Source of the DNA: Rhodocyclaceae bacterium UBA2271
GTDB lineage: Bacteria; Pseudomonadota; Gammaproteobacteria; Burkholderiales; Rhodocyclaceae
Length of the DNA stretch: 33,786 nt
Assembly: GCA_002347405.1 (NCBI GenBank)
Contig: DDXB01000067.1
Span: forward strand, 9,055 to 42,840
Direction: 5' to 3'
Shown: positions 9,436-18,514 of the stretch, piece by piece
How the letters are laid out: the number at the start of each line of letters is the position of its first letter
Position numbering within the stretch: position 1 is the stretch's first letter
Program-made: the position numbers and the translations under genes
The notes under the pieces: model-generated
Told to the model about the DNA's origin: nothing
The model's database searches: none
Seen by the model: the letters and a program-made list of their open reading frames with translations, nothing else

Positions 9436-10713
9436 ATGACATCAGCGGCACACAAACGCAAGGCCTGGTCCGTAGTGATCATGAGTACGCTCGCGTTCAC
9501 CGTGTGCTTCATGATCTGGATGATGTTCGCGGTGATCGGCATCCCGATCATGGAACAGCTCGACCTCAATGAGACCCAGTTCGGCATCCTCATCGCCACC
9601 CCGGTACTGACCGGCTCGCTGATCCGCCTGCCGCTGGGCATACTGACCGACAAGTTCGGCGGCCGTGTGGTGTTTTTCGTGCTGATGCTGGCCACCGTCG
9701 GGCCGATCTGGCTGATGAGCGTCGCCACCGAGTTCTGGCATTTCCTCGTCATCGGTTTGTTCGTCGGTCTCGCCGGCGGGTCCTTCTCGGTCGGCATCTC
9801 CTACTGCGCACGCTGGCACGAGAAGTCGCGCCAGGGCACGGCAATGGGCGTGTTCGGCGTTGGCAACGTCGGGGCGGCGGTAACCAAGCTGGTGGCGCCG
9901 GCCATCGTCGTCGCCTACGGCTGGACCATGGTGCCGCAGGTCTTCGCCGGCGTCATGCTGGTCACTGCCATCCTGTTCTGGCTGTTCACCTACGACGATC
10001 CGGCGCACCGCGTGCCGTCGCACGTCACGGTGCGCGAACAGTTGCAGGTGCTGAAGGATCCGGCGGTATGGAAGTACTGCCAGTACTATTCCATCGTGTT
10101 CGGCGGCTACGTCGCGCTGGCGCTGTGGATGACTAAGTACTACGTCGGCGAATACGGGTTCGACCTGACCACCGCCGCCCTGCTCGCCACCGCCTTCTCG
10201 CTGCCCGGCGGCATCCTGCGCGCGGTGGGCGGCTGGATGTCCGACAAGTGGGGTGCGCACCGGGTGACCTGGTGGGTGCTGTGGGTGTCCTGGATCTGTT
10301 TGTTCATCATGTCCTATCCGCAAACCGAATTCACCGTGCATACCGTGACCGGTCCGCAGATCTGGGAAATCCGCCTGTCGCCGGAGCTGTTCACCGCGCT
10401 GCTGTTCACCGTCGGCGTGGCCTTCGCGTTCGGCAAGGCCAGCGTCTTCAAGTACATCTCCGACGAGTTCCCGGACAACATCGGCGTGGTCTCCGGCATC
10501 GTTGGCATGGTCGGCGGACTCGGCGGCTTCCTGCTACCGATCATGTTCGGCGCCATGGTCGACCTCACCGGCATCCGCTCCTCCGCCTTCATGCTGATGT
10601 ACGGCGTGGTCTGGGTCAGCCTGATCTGGATGTACACCACCGAGGTACGCAAGCTGGATTACATGGGCAAGAAACCCAAGGCGGCGCAGACCGACACCCT
10701 GGATTTGGAATGA
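9436..10713 (+). CDS. narK1: NarK1-type nitrate transporter (MFS)
   Basis: Inner-membrane MFS protein of the nitrate/nitrite porter family, 425 aa with about 12 hydrophobic segments. Family features are the glycine-rich signature (GLAGGSFSVGISYCARW with QGTAMGVFGVGNVG after it) and an Arg in each half within LTGSLIRLPLGIL and LPGGILRAVGGW, the pair known to contact the anion in NarK. By family knowledge the type I members are probably proton-coupled nitrate importers; direction and ion coupling cannot be read here. The open frame extends to a GTG at 9403, but the ATG at 9436 has a strong GGGGAGGTG Shine-Dalgarno. It is the first gene of the narK1-narK2-narGHJI unit, 79 bp before narK2. Confidence 0.92.
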   Translation: MTSAAHKRKAWSVVIMSTLAFTVCFMIWMMFAVIGIPIMEQLDLNETQFGILIATPVLTGSLIRLPLGILTDKFGGRVVFFVLMLATVGPIWLMSVATEFWHFLVIGLFVGLAGGSFSVGISYCARWHEKSRQGTAMGVFGVGNVGAAVTKLVAPAIVVAYGWTMVPQVFAGVMLVTAILFWLFTYDDPAHRVPSHVTVREQLQVLKDPAVWKYCQYYSIVFGGYVALALWMTKYYVGEYGFDLTTAALLATAFSLPGGILRAVGGWMSDKWGAHRVTWWVLWVSWICLFIMSYPQTEFTVHTVTGPQIWEIRLSPELFTALLFTVGVAFAFGKASVFKYISDEFPDNIGVVSGIVGMVGGLGGFLLPIMFGAMVDLTGIRSSAFMLMYGVVWVSLIWMYTTEVRKLDYMGKKPKAAQTDTLDLE

Positions 10714-10792
10714 GGGGCGCCGCCATGTCGTTCTCGCCACCACCGGAGCTACCCGAGTTTTCTCCCTCCCAACTTTCTTCCTGGAGCCACGC

Positions 10793-12403
10793 ATGAGCAC
10801 CAACATCAAGACCTGGAACGTCGATGACCCGAAATTCTGGGAATCGACAGGTAAATCCATTGCCAACCGCAACCTGTGGATTTCCATCCCCAGCCTGCTG
10901 TGCGGCTTCGCCGTCTGGCTGATGTGGGGCATCATCACCGTGCAGATGCTAAACCTCGGCTTCCCTTTCAGGCCCGAAGAGTTGTTCACGTTGACCGCCA
11001 TTTCCGGCCTGGCCGGGGCGACGCTGCGGATTCCGGCCTCCTTCTTCATTCGCATCGCCGGCGGCCGCAACGCCGTCTTCCTGACCACTGCGCTGTTGAT
11101 GATTCCCGCCATCGGCACCGGCATCGCCTTGCAGGATAAAACCACGCCATTGTGGGTGTTCCAGATGTTGGCGCTGCTGTCCGGCATCGGCGGCGGCAAC
11201 TTCGCCTGCTCCATGTCCAACATCAGCACCTTCTTCCCGAAGCGGCTGCAGGGCACGGCGCTGGGCCTCAACGCAGGCTTGGGCAACTTCGGCGTCACCA
11301 CCATGCAGATCTTGATTCCGCTGGTGATGACAACCGGCGTCTTTGCCGCCATCACCGGCGGCTCGATGGACCTGGTGAAAGACTCTGGCTGGATCTTCGG
11401 CAAGATCGCAGCCGGCACGCCCACTTATATCCAGAACGCCGGTTTCGTCTGGCTGCTGCTGCTGATCCCGATGTCGATCCTTGCCTTCTTCGGCATGAAT
11501 AACCTATTGACCATCAGCCAGAACATCGGCTCGACGCTGGCCGCATTCGCCAAGGTGCTCTACCTGTACGGCCTTGCCTTCTTCACCGCTGGCATCGGCC
11601 TTTACCTGTACCTGCCCGCGCCCACCGGCCTGGGGCTGTTGAATATGTGGGTCGCGCTGCCACTGATCATCGTCTCGACGCTGATCGTGATGAAACTCGC
11701 CGCCTTTGGCGAAATGAAGGGCAACATCGCCAAACAGTTCGCCATCTTCGAGAACAAGCACACCTGGTCGATGACCGCGCTGTACATCGTCACCTTCGGC
11801 TCCTTCATCGGCTTCTCGATGGCGCTGCCGCTATCGATCACCGTGATCTTCGGCGACACCCACACGCTCAATGCCACGACCGGACTGTGGGAACACACCA
11901 AAAACCCGAACGGCCCCTCCGCACTGACCTACGCCTGGATCGGCCCCTTCGTCGGCGCGCTGATCCGTCCGGTCGGCGGCTGGATCTCCGACAAGGTGGG
12001 TGGTTCCATCGTCACCCAGGCCATCTCGGTGGTGATGGTCGCGGCTTCGGTCTACGCCGGCTGGATCATGATGCAGGCCTACCAGTCCGCCACGCCGGAA
12101 ATCTACTTCACCCAGTTCCTGATCACCTTCGTCGTGCTGTTCGCCGCCACCGGCGTCGGCAACGGCTCCACCTTCCGCACCGTCGGCGTAATTTTCGACC
12201 GCCTGCAGGCCGGCCCGGTGCTGGGCTGGACCTCGGCGGTAGGCGCCTACGGCTCGTTCATCGCCCCGGTGGTGATCGGCGCGCAGATCAAGGCCGGCAC
12301 CCCGGAAAACGCCATGTACGGTTTTGCCATCTTCTACGCCCTCTGCCTCATCCTCAACTGGTGGTTCTACCTGCGAGCGGGTTCCGAGATCAAGAACCCT
12401 TAA
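10793..12403 (+). CDS. narK2: NarK2-type nitrate/nitrite antiporter (MFS)
   Basis: Second inner-membrane nitrate porter, 536 aa, longer than NarK1 because of extended loops. The nitrate signature is complete (GIGGGNFACSMSNISTFFPK, 131-150, then GLNAGLGNFG). A second signature, GVGNGSTFRTVGVIF, lies in the C-terminal half. Anion-contacting arginines are likely Arg79 (ATLRIPASF) and the one in GALIRPVGGW. By family knowledge type II members exchange nitrate for nitrite, which suits a pathway that makes nitrite in the cytoplasm. A GGAG ribosome site lies 6-7 nt before the ATG, and narG starts 38 bp after the stop. Having NarK1 and NarK2 as separate tandem genes is common in denitrifiers; in some relatives they are fused. 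Confidence 0.93.
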   Translation: MSTNIKTWNVDDPKFWESTGKSIANRNLWISIPSLLCGFAVWLMWGIITVQMLNLGFPFRPEELFTLTAISGLAGATLRIPASFFIRIAGGRNAVFLTTALLMIPAIGTGIALQDKTTPLWVFQMLALLSGIGGGNFACSMSNISTFFPKRLQGTALGLNAGLGNFGVTTMQILIPLVMTTGVFAAITGGSMDLVKDSGWIFGKIAAGTPTYIQNAGFVWLLLLIPMSILAFFGMNNLLTISQNIGSTLAAFAKVLYLYGLAFFTAGIGLYLYLPAPTGLGLLNMWVALPLIIVSTLIVMKLAAFGEMKGNIAKQFAIFENKHTWSMTALYIVTFGSFIGFSMALPLSITVIFGDTHTLNATTGLWEHTKNPNGPSALTYAWIGPFVGALIRPVGGWISDKVGGSIVTQAISVVMVAASVYAGWIMMQAYQSATPEIYFTQFLITFVVLFAATGVGNGSTFRTVGVIFDRLQAGPVLGWTSAVGAYGSFIAPVVIGAQIKAGTPENAMYGFAIFYALCLILNWWFYLRAGSEIKNP

Positions 12404-12441
12404 GCCCGGCAACCACACACAGATTTCATTAGGAGACATAC

Positions 12442-15400
12442 ATGAGTCACTTTCTCGACCGACTGAGATTCTTCGAAAAAACGCAGGAAACCTTCTCCAA
12501 CAACCACGGTATCGTTACCAACGAGGACCGCGACTGGGAGGATGTCTATCGCAACCGCTGGCGCCACGACAAGGTGGTGCGTTCCACTCACGGGGTGAAC
12601 TGTACTGGCGGCTGCTCCTGGAAGATCTTCGTCAAGAACGGCCTGGTGGCCTTCGAGATGCAGCAGACGGATTATCCGGAGACGCGGCCCGACATGCCGA
12701 ACCACGAGCCTCGCGGCTGCCAGCGCGGTGCGAGTTTCTCCTGGTATCTGTATAGCCCGCACCGCATCCGCCATCCGCTGGTGCGCGGCCGCCTCGTGGA
12801 GTTGTACCGCGCCGAGAAGAAGAGCGGCAAGGACCCGGTCGAGGCGTGGGAGGCGATTCAGAAAGATGAAGACAAGCGCAAGAAATACACTGCGGTGCGC
12901 GGCCTGGGCGGTTTCGTGCGCACCTCCTGGGACGAGGTGAGCGAGATCATCGCCGCGGCCAACGTCTACACCATCAAGAAGTACGGCCCGGACCGCATCT
13001 TCGGCTTCTCGCCGATTCCGGCCATGTCGATGATCTCGTACGCCGCCGGCTCCCGTTACCTGTCACTCATTGGCGGCGCCTGCGGCTCGTTCTACGATTG
13101 GTACTGCGACCTGCCGGTGTCCAGCCCGCAGGTGTGGGGCGAGCAGACCGACGTACCGGAATCGGCCGACTGGTTCAACTCCACCTACATTATCGTGTGT
13201 GGTTCCTCTATCCCCACCACCCGTACCCCGGACGCCCACTTCTATACCGAGGTCCGCTACAAGGGAACCAAGGTGGTGGCCATGGCGCCGGACTACGCCG
13301 AGCAGGTCAAGTTCGCCGACCTGTGGATGCAGGTGAAGCAGGGCACCGACGCCGCTGTATTCATGGCCATGGGCCATGTGGCGATCAAGGAATTCTATCT
13401 GCAGAAGCGCGACCCATACTTCGACGACTATGCACGCAAGTACACCGACCTGCCGATGTTGGTGATGCTGGACAAGTTTGAGGACTGTTACATCCCGGGA
13501 CGCTATCTGCGTGCCTCGGATTTCAACGGCAACATGGGCGAAGCCAACAACCCCGAATGGAAGACCGTGGTGTACGACGAGCTGAGCAAGTCCTACGTGG
13601 CGCCCAACGGCTCGGTCGGCTTCCGCTGGGGTGAAGAAGGCAAGTGGAATCTGCTGCCGAAAAACTCTGCCACCCAAGCTGAGATCAAGGCGGAGTTGAG
13701 TTCCATCGAGAGTCGCGACAACGTGGTCCCGGTGGCCTTCCCGCACTACGCCGAGGATGAGGACGGCATGCTGGCGCGCAACGTCCCGGTGCGCACCCTC
13801 AAGCTGGCGGACGGCCGCGAGATGCATGTCGCCTCGGTGTTCGACCTGATGGTGGCGCAGTACGGCATTGATCGCGGTCTGGGCGGCGGTAATGTCGCCA
13901 CCTCCTATGACGACGAGAGCACGCCCTACACTCCCGCTTGGCAGGAGAAGGTCACTGGTGTGAAGCGCGCCGATGTCATCCGTACTGGCCGTGAGTTCGC
14001 CGACAACGCCTCCAAAACCTGTGGCAAGTCCATGGTGATCCTGGGCGCGGCGATCAATCACTGGTATCACAACGACATGAGCTACCGATCGATCATGAAC
14101 CTGCTGCACCTGTGCGGATGCGTGGGCCAGTCGGGCGGTGGCTGGGCGCATTACGTCGGCCAGGAGAAACTGCGGCCGCAGGCCGGCTGGGCCCCCATCG
14201 CCTTCGCGCTGGACTGGCACCGCCCGCCACGCCACATGACCAGCACCACCTTCTGGTATTTCCACACCGGACAGTGGCGCTATGAAACCATCAAGGCCGA
14301 CGAACTGATGGCGCCCAATGCCAAGGCCAAGTACCGCGGCCACACCTGCGCCGACTACAACGTGGTGGCGCAGCGCCTCGGCTGGTTGCCCTCGGCGCCG
14401 CACTTCAACAAGAACCCCCTCGACATCGTCGAGGAGGCCACCAGGACCGGCGCCACCGACGAGGCCGGTATCGCCGAACACATGGTGGACCAGCTCAAGA
14501 GTGGCGAGCTGTCATTTGCCTATGAGGACATCGACAACCCCAGCAACTGGGTGCGCAATCTCATCGTCTGGCGCGGCAATCTCATCGGCTGCTCGTCCAA
14601 GGGTCACGAGTATTTCCTCAAGCACCTATTCGGCGCGCAGAACGGCGTCATGCAGGAAGGCACCGCCGGCAAGGAGTCGAAGGAGATCAAGTGGGTCGAG
14701 CAGGGGCCGACGGCGAAGCTGGACCTGATGGTGGACATCAACTTCCGTCTCAATTCCACCGGCGCCTACTCCGACATCATCCTGCCGACGGCGACCTGGT
14801 ACGAGAAGAACGACATCAACACCACCGACATGCACCCGTTTATCCATCCGCTGTCCGAGGCGGTGAAGCCGGGCTGGGAGTCCAAGTCCGACTGGAAGAT
14901 CTTCCAGATCATCGCCAAGCGCTTCTCCGAGCTGGCCGCCAACCATCTCGGCACGCGCAAGGACGTAGTGGCGCTGCCGATGCAACATGACTCGCCCTTC
15001 GCCCTGGCCCAGCCGCTGGGCGAGGTAAAGGACTGGAAGCGCGGCGAGTGCGAGCCGATACCGGGCAAGACCCTGCCCCTGCTCAAGGTGGTGGAGCGAG
15101 ACTATCCCAACACCTACCACAAGTTCATCGCCCTCGGCCCCCTGATGAAGAAACTGGGCAACAACATCAAGGGCGTGGACTGGAATACCGACGACGAATA
15201 CGAGCACCTCAAACACCACAACGGCACCATCAGCGAAGAGGGCGTCAGCAAGGGGATGCCGTCGCTGACCGACGATATCCATGCCTGTGATGCGGTGATG
15301 CGCATGGCGCCGGAGACCTGCGGCGAGGTGGCGCACAAGGCGTGGAAAGCGATGGGCAAGAAGACCGGCATCGATCATAACCATCTGTGTGATTCGCGCC

Positions 15401-16197
15401 GTGACGAAATCATCACCTTCAAGGACATCGTGGCGCAACCGCGCAAGATCATCACCGCGCCAACCTGGTCCGGCATCGAGTCGCATGAGGTGAGCTACAA
15501 CGCCGGCTACACCAACATCCACGAGCACATTCCGTTCCGCACCCTGACCGGACGCGCCCACTTCTATCTCGATCATGAGTGGATTCGCGACTTTGGTGAG
15601 AGCTTCTGTGTCTACAAGCCACCCCTAGACATGAAGTCGCACTACAACATGCCGGCCAAGGTGACCGGCAAGCCGCACCTGGTGCTGAACTGGATCACTC
15701 CGCATTCCAAGTGGGGCATCCACTCCACCTACCAGGACAATCTGCGCATGCTGACCTTGTTTCGTGGCGGTCCCTATGTGTGGATCTCGGAAGACGACGC
15801 CAAGTCGGTCGGCCTGAAGGACAACGACTGGGTGGAAGCGGTAAACGCCAACGGCGCCACTGTGGCCCGTACCGTGGTGAGCCAGCGTGTGCCACGCGGC
15901 ATGGCCATCATGTACCACGCCCAGGAGAAGAACGTGAACGTGCCCGGCAGCCCGACCACCGGCAAGCGCGGCGGCGTTCTCAACAGCGTCACGCGTACGG
16001 TCATCAAGCCGACCCACATGATCGGCGGCTACGCCCAGCTGTCCTACGCCTTCAACTACATGGGGCCAGTGGGCAGCAACCGTGACGAGTACGTGGTGCT
16101 GCACAAGATCGATGATCGCGACGTCGACTGGCTGGAGCGTCCGCTCACGCCCGAGCGCGAGGCCGCCATCAATCCCCCGGGCGTTGGCCCGCGCTAA
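12442..16197 (+). CDS. narG: Respiratory nitrate reductase alpha subunit
   Basis: Catalytic subunit that reduces nitrate to nitrite at a Mo-bis-MGD centre on the cytoplasmic face of the membrane. The 1251-aa length matches E. coli NarG. The FS0 cluster ligands are His50, Cys54, Cys58 and Cys93 (STHGVNCTGGCSW and RGCQRGASF), the His-plus-three-Cys pattern of NarG. The Mo ligand is Asp223 in YCDLPVSSPQVWGEQTDVPE. The N-terminus (SHFLDRLRFF) is the remnant twin-arginine-like region seen in NarG proteins that are not exported. An AGGAGA Shine-Dalgarno precedes the ATG. It should bind NarH and NarI and be matured by NarJ. The next gene, narH, is separated by 187 bp containing a palindromic repeat, which is unusual for this operon. 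Confidence 0.98.
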   Translation: MSHFLDRLRFFEKTQETFSNNHGIVTNEDRDWEDVYRNRWRHDKVVRSTHGVNCTGGCSWKIFVKNGLVAFEMQQTDYPETRPDMPNHEPRGCQRGASFSWYLYSPHRIRHPLVRGRLVELYRAEKKSGKDPVEAWEAIQKDEDKRKKYTAVRGLGGFVRTSWDEVSEIIAAANVYTIKKYGPDRIFGFSPIPAMSMISYAAGSRYLSLIGGACGSFYDWYCDLPVSSPQVWGEQTDVPESADWFNSTYIIVCGSSIPTTRTPDAHFYTEVRYKGTKVVAMAPDYAEQVKFADLWMQVKQGTDAAVFMAMGHVAIKEFYLQKRDPYFDDYARKYTDLPMLVMLDKFEDCYIPGRYLRASDFNGNMGEANNPEWKTVVYDELSKSYVAPNGSVGFRWGEEGKWNLLPKNSATQAEIKAELSSIESRDNVVPVAFPHYAEDEDGMLARNVPVRTLKLADGREMHVASVFDLMVAQYGIDRGLGGGNVATSYDDESTPYTPAWQEKVTGVKRADVIRTGREFADNASKTCGKSMVILGAAINHWYHNDMSYRSIMNLLHLCGCVGQSGGGWAHYVGQEKLRPQAGWAPIAFALDWHRPPRHMTSTTFWYFHTGQWRYETIKADELMAPNAKAKYRGHTCADYNVVAQRLGWLPSAPHFNKNPLDIVEEATRTGATDEAGIAEHMVDQLKSGELSFAYEDIDNPSNWVRNLIVWRGNLIGCSSKGHEYFLKHLFGAQNGVMQEGTAGKESKEIKWVEQGPTAKLDLMVDINFRLNSTGAYSDIILPTATWYEKNDINTTDMHPFIHPLSEAVKPGWESKSDWKIFQIIAKRFSELAANHLGTRKDVVALPMQHDSPFALAQPLGEVKDWKRGECEPIPGKTLPLLKVVERDYPNTYHKFIALGPLMKKLGNNIKGVDWNTDDEYEHLKHHNGTISEEGVSKGMPSLTDDIHACDAVMRMAPETCGEVAHKAWKAMGKKTGIDHNHLCDSRRDEIITFKDIVAQPRKIITAPTWSGIESHEVSYNAGYTNIHEHIPFRTLTGRAHFYLDHEWIRDFGESFCVYKPPLDMKSHYNMPAKVTGKPHLVLNWITPHSKWGIHSTYQDNLRMLTLFRGGPYVWISEDDAKSVGLKDNDWVEAVNANGATVARTVVSQRVPRGMAIMYHAQEKNVNVPGSPTTGKRGGVLNSVTRTVIKPTHMIGGYAQLSYAFNYMGPVGSNRDEYVVLHKIDDRDVDWLERPLTPEREAAINPPGVGPR

Positions 16198-16202
16198 TTT
16201 TC

Positions 16203-16354
16203 ATGATGCGTGAAACATCACCCCGCATTATGAAAGTCTGCCCCGTCCCATGGCCCCCCACCCCCTGCCCTCGCCCCGAGGCGGAGGGCAAAGTTTGTTC
16301 GCTGCGCTCATGGGGTTACTCGGCGTCAAATTTTGCATTTCACGCTAAACATCG
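16203..16354 (+). repeat. Palindromic repeat copy C between narG and narH
   Basis: A 55-bp core at 16278-16332 matches copy B (6087-6141) with three differences. The hairpin GCCCTC..GCC/GGC..GAGGGC (16267-16275 with 16280-16289) is retained, and a T:A pair replaces a C:G pair of copy B. The right end GCGTGAAATGC (minus strand) and the left GATGCGTGAAACATC just after the narG stop look like a weak inverted pair, so the element may fill 16203-16354. Confidence 0.75.
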
Positions 16355-16384
16355 TTGCACCTCTACAGAGATCGGGAGACAAAC

Positions 16385-17938
16385 ATGAAAGTACGCGCAC
16401 AATTCGCCCTGGTGTTCAATCTGGACAAGTGCATTGGCTGTCACACCTGCTCGGTGACCTGCAAGAACGTGTGGACCAACCGCAAGGGCATGGAATACGC
16501 CTGGTGGAACAACGTCGAAAGCAAGCCGGGCATCGGTTTCCCCAAGCAGTGGGAAAACCAGGACAAGTGGAAGGGCGGCTGGAAGGTGGAGAACGGCAAG
16601 CTGGAGCTGCGCGGCGGTGGTCGCGCCTCCAAGCTGCTCAACATTTTCGCTAATCCGGACATGCCCGAGATTGACGACTACTACGAACCGTTCACCTACA
16701 ACTACGCCCATCTGCAAAGCGCCAAGTTGTCAGAGGCGACGCCGACGGCGCGGCCGCTCTCGCAGATCACCGGCGAGACCATGGACAAGATCACATGGGG
16801 GCCCAATTGGGAAGACCACCTGGCCGGTGAGTTTGCGGCACGCGCCGTGGATAAGAACTTTGACGGCATCCAGAAGCAGATGTATGCCGAGTTTATGAAC
16901 ACCTTCCAGACCTACCTGCCGCGCATGTGCAACCACTGCCTCAACCCGGCCTGTGTGGCGGCCTGTCCATCCGGCTCGCTGTACAAGCGCGAGGAAGACG
17001 GCATCGTGCTGGTGGACCAGGACAAGTGCCGCAGCTGGCGCATGTGCGTATCGGCCTGCCCGTACAAGAAGATTTTCTACAACTGGGAGTCGGGTAAGGC
17101 GGAGAAGTGCATCGGCTGCTATCCGCGCGTCGAGTCCGGCATGCCGACTTTGTGCTCCGAATCCTGCGTCGGCCGCATCCGCTACAACGGCGTGATGCTG
17201 TATGACGCCGATAAGATCGCGGAGTACGCCGCCACCCCCGACGACAAGGACATGTACCAGGCGCAGATGAACATCTTCCTCGACCCCAACGATCCGCAGG
17301 TGGTCGAGGCGGCGCGCACCGGGGGCATTCCGGAGAGCTGGATCGAGGCGGCGCAGAAGTCGCCCATCTGGAAAATGGTGATGGACTGGAGGATCGCCCT
17401 GCCCATGCACCCGGAGTTCCGCACCCTGCCGATGGTGTGGTACGTGCCGCCGCTATCACCGGTGCAGTCGCAGATCGATCAGGGCAACCTGCCCACCGGG
17501 CCGGACGGCGTCATCCCGCTGCGCGAGACGATGCGCACGCCGGTGCGCTACCTGGCGAATCTACTCACCGCCGGCGACGAAAAGCCGGTGGTCGATGCGC
17601 TCAACAAGCTAATCGCCATGCGCAGCTACCAGCGCTCGGTGCATGTGGAAGGCAAAGCGGAGACGGCGGCACTGGAAGCGGCGGGGCTGACCGAACAGCA
17701 GGCCAAGGATATGTATCGCTTGCTCGCCATCGCCGACTACGCCGATCGCTTCGTCATCCCCACCAATCACGGCGAGACGCGCATGGAAGACCCCGGCGGC
17801 TTCCAGGGCCAGAACGGCTTCAGCTTCGGCAACGACAGCGCCGTCGGCATCAGTCTGTTGTCGCTGTACCCCAAGCGGCGCAAGGATACCGCCGAGCCGA
17901 AGACACAGCCGGAAACGGCGGACAAGCCATACTTCTAG
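16385..17938 (+). CDS. narH: Respiratory nitrate reductase beta subunit
   Basis: Iron-sulfur subunit carrying electrons from NarI hemes to NarG; 517 aa, cytoplasmic side of the membrane. Four cysteine groups are present. They are DKCIGCHTCSVTCKN (Cys16, 19, 22, 26), MCNHCLNPACVAACPSG, DKCRSWRMCVSACPYKK, and EKCIGCYPR with CSESCVGRIRY. The Trp in CRSWRMC replaces a Cys, as in other NarH proteins, and gives the [3Fe-4S] cluster alongside three [4Fe-4S]. The ATG at 16385 is preferred over an in-frame start at 16355 because GGGAGAC lies 6-7 nt before it and the next residues (KVRAQFALVFNLDKC) are the conserved start. narJ begins 10 bp after the stop. Confidence 0.97.
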   Translation: MKVRAQFALVFNLDKCIGCHTCSVTCKNVWTNRKGMEYAWWNNVESKPGIGFPKQWENQDKWKGGWKVENGKLELRGGGRASKLLNIFANPDMPEIDDYYEPFTYNYAHLQSAKLSEATPTARPLSQITGETMDKITWGPNWEDHLAGEFAARAVDKNFDGIQKQMYAEFMNTFQTYLPRMCNHCLNPACVAACPSGSLYKREEDGIVLVDQDKCRSWRMCVSACPYKKIFYNWESGKAEKCIGCYPRVESGMPTLCSESCVGRIRYNGVMLYDADKIAEYAATPDDKDMYQAQMNIFLDPNDPQVVEAARTGGIPESWIEAAQKSPIWKMVMDWRIALPMHPEFRTLPMVWYVPPLSPVQSQIDQGNLPTGPDGVIPLRETMRTPVRYLANLLTAGDEKPVVDALNKLIAMRSYQRSVHVEGKAETAALEAAGLTEQQAKDMYRLLAIADYADRFVIPTNHGETRMEDPGGFQGQNGFSFGNDSAVGISLLSLYPKRRKDTAEPKTQPETADKPYF

Positions 17939-17948
17939 GAGGCCTGCG

Positions 17949-18464
17949 ATGCAACTCTACAAATTGCTTTCATATCTGCTCGACTATCCGGCAGAAGATC
18001 TGTACGAACATCTGCCCGAACTGCGCGTCCGCGCCGCGGAAGCAGCCAGCGATGTGCGCGATACGGCGGCGCTGGAGGCCTTTCTTGATTTCGTCTCCGG
18101 TATCGATGCTCTGGAGTTGCAACGCCATTACGTCGAAACCTTTGACCTCAAGGCCCAGCACAGCCTGCATCTCACCCACCATTTGCTCGGTGATGACAAG
18201 AACCGCGGTCCGGCCCTCATCGACCTGGGCGAGTACTACAAGGCCTGGGGCATGAAGACCATCGATGGGGAGCTGCCGGATTATCTGCCGCTGATGTTCG
18301 AGTTTGCCGCCACGCTGGAAGAGATGGAGGGGCGGATGTTTCTGTCGCAGTTCGGCAAGGTGCTTACCGTCCTGGCCGGAAACCTGGAAAAGAGTGACAA
18401 CCCTTGGGCGCCGCTGGTGCGCATCGGTGAACGTCGCGCGCTGCTGATGCAAGCCGCCGCCTGA
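17949..18464 (+). CDS. narJ: Nitrate reductase chaperone NarJ
   Basis: Dedicated cytoplasmic chaperone of the TorD/DmsD/NarJ group that binds apo-NarG for cofactor insertion and is not part of the final enzyme. The 171-aa protein has the conserved ALELQRHYVETFDLKAQHSL (about 57-76) and HLTHHLLGDDKNRG region. It is clearly shorter than E. coli NarJ (236 aa) and ends soon after the helical core, without the acidic C-terminal extension. The short length may be a subfamily trait, since the stop follows coherent sequence and narI has its own good start. An AGGAGG ribosome site precedes the ATG, 10 bp after narH. Confidence 0.9.
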   Translation: MQLYKLLSYLLDYPAEDLYEHLPELRVRAAEAASDVRDTAALEAFLDFVSGIDALELQRHYVETFDLKAQHSLHLTHHLLGDDKNRGPALIDLGEYYKAWGMKTIDGELPDYLPLMFEFAATLEEMEGRMFLSQFGKVLTVLAGNLEKSDNPWAPLVRIGERRALLMQAAA

Positions 18465-18514
18465 CATCAATAAACGTGACGGCCGCCCGCGCGGCGACCA
18501 GAGGAGAACACAAC

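Noticed and set aside
13063..14481. 472-aa open frame on the minus strand
   Set aside because: It is antisense to narG, whose motifs are unambiguous; the peptide is His/Val/Gly-rich without recognisable domains.
17036..17046. Missing cysteine in a NarH cluster motif (CRSWRMC)
   Set aside because: The Trp in this place is normal for NarH and gives the [3Fe-4S] cluster; it is not a defect.
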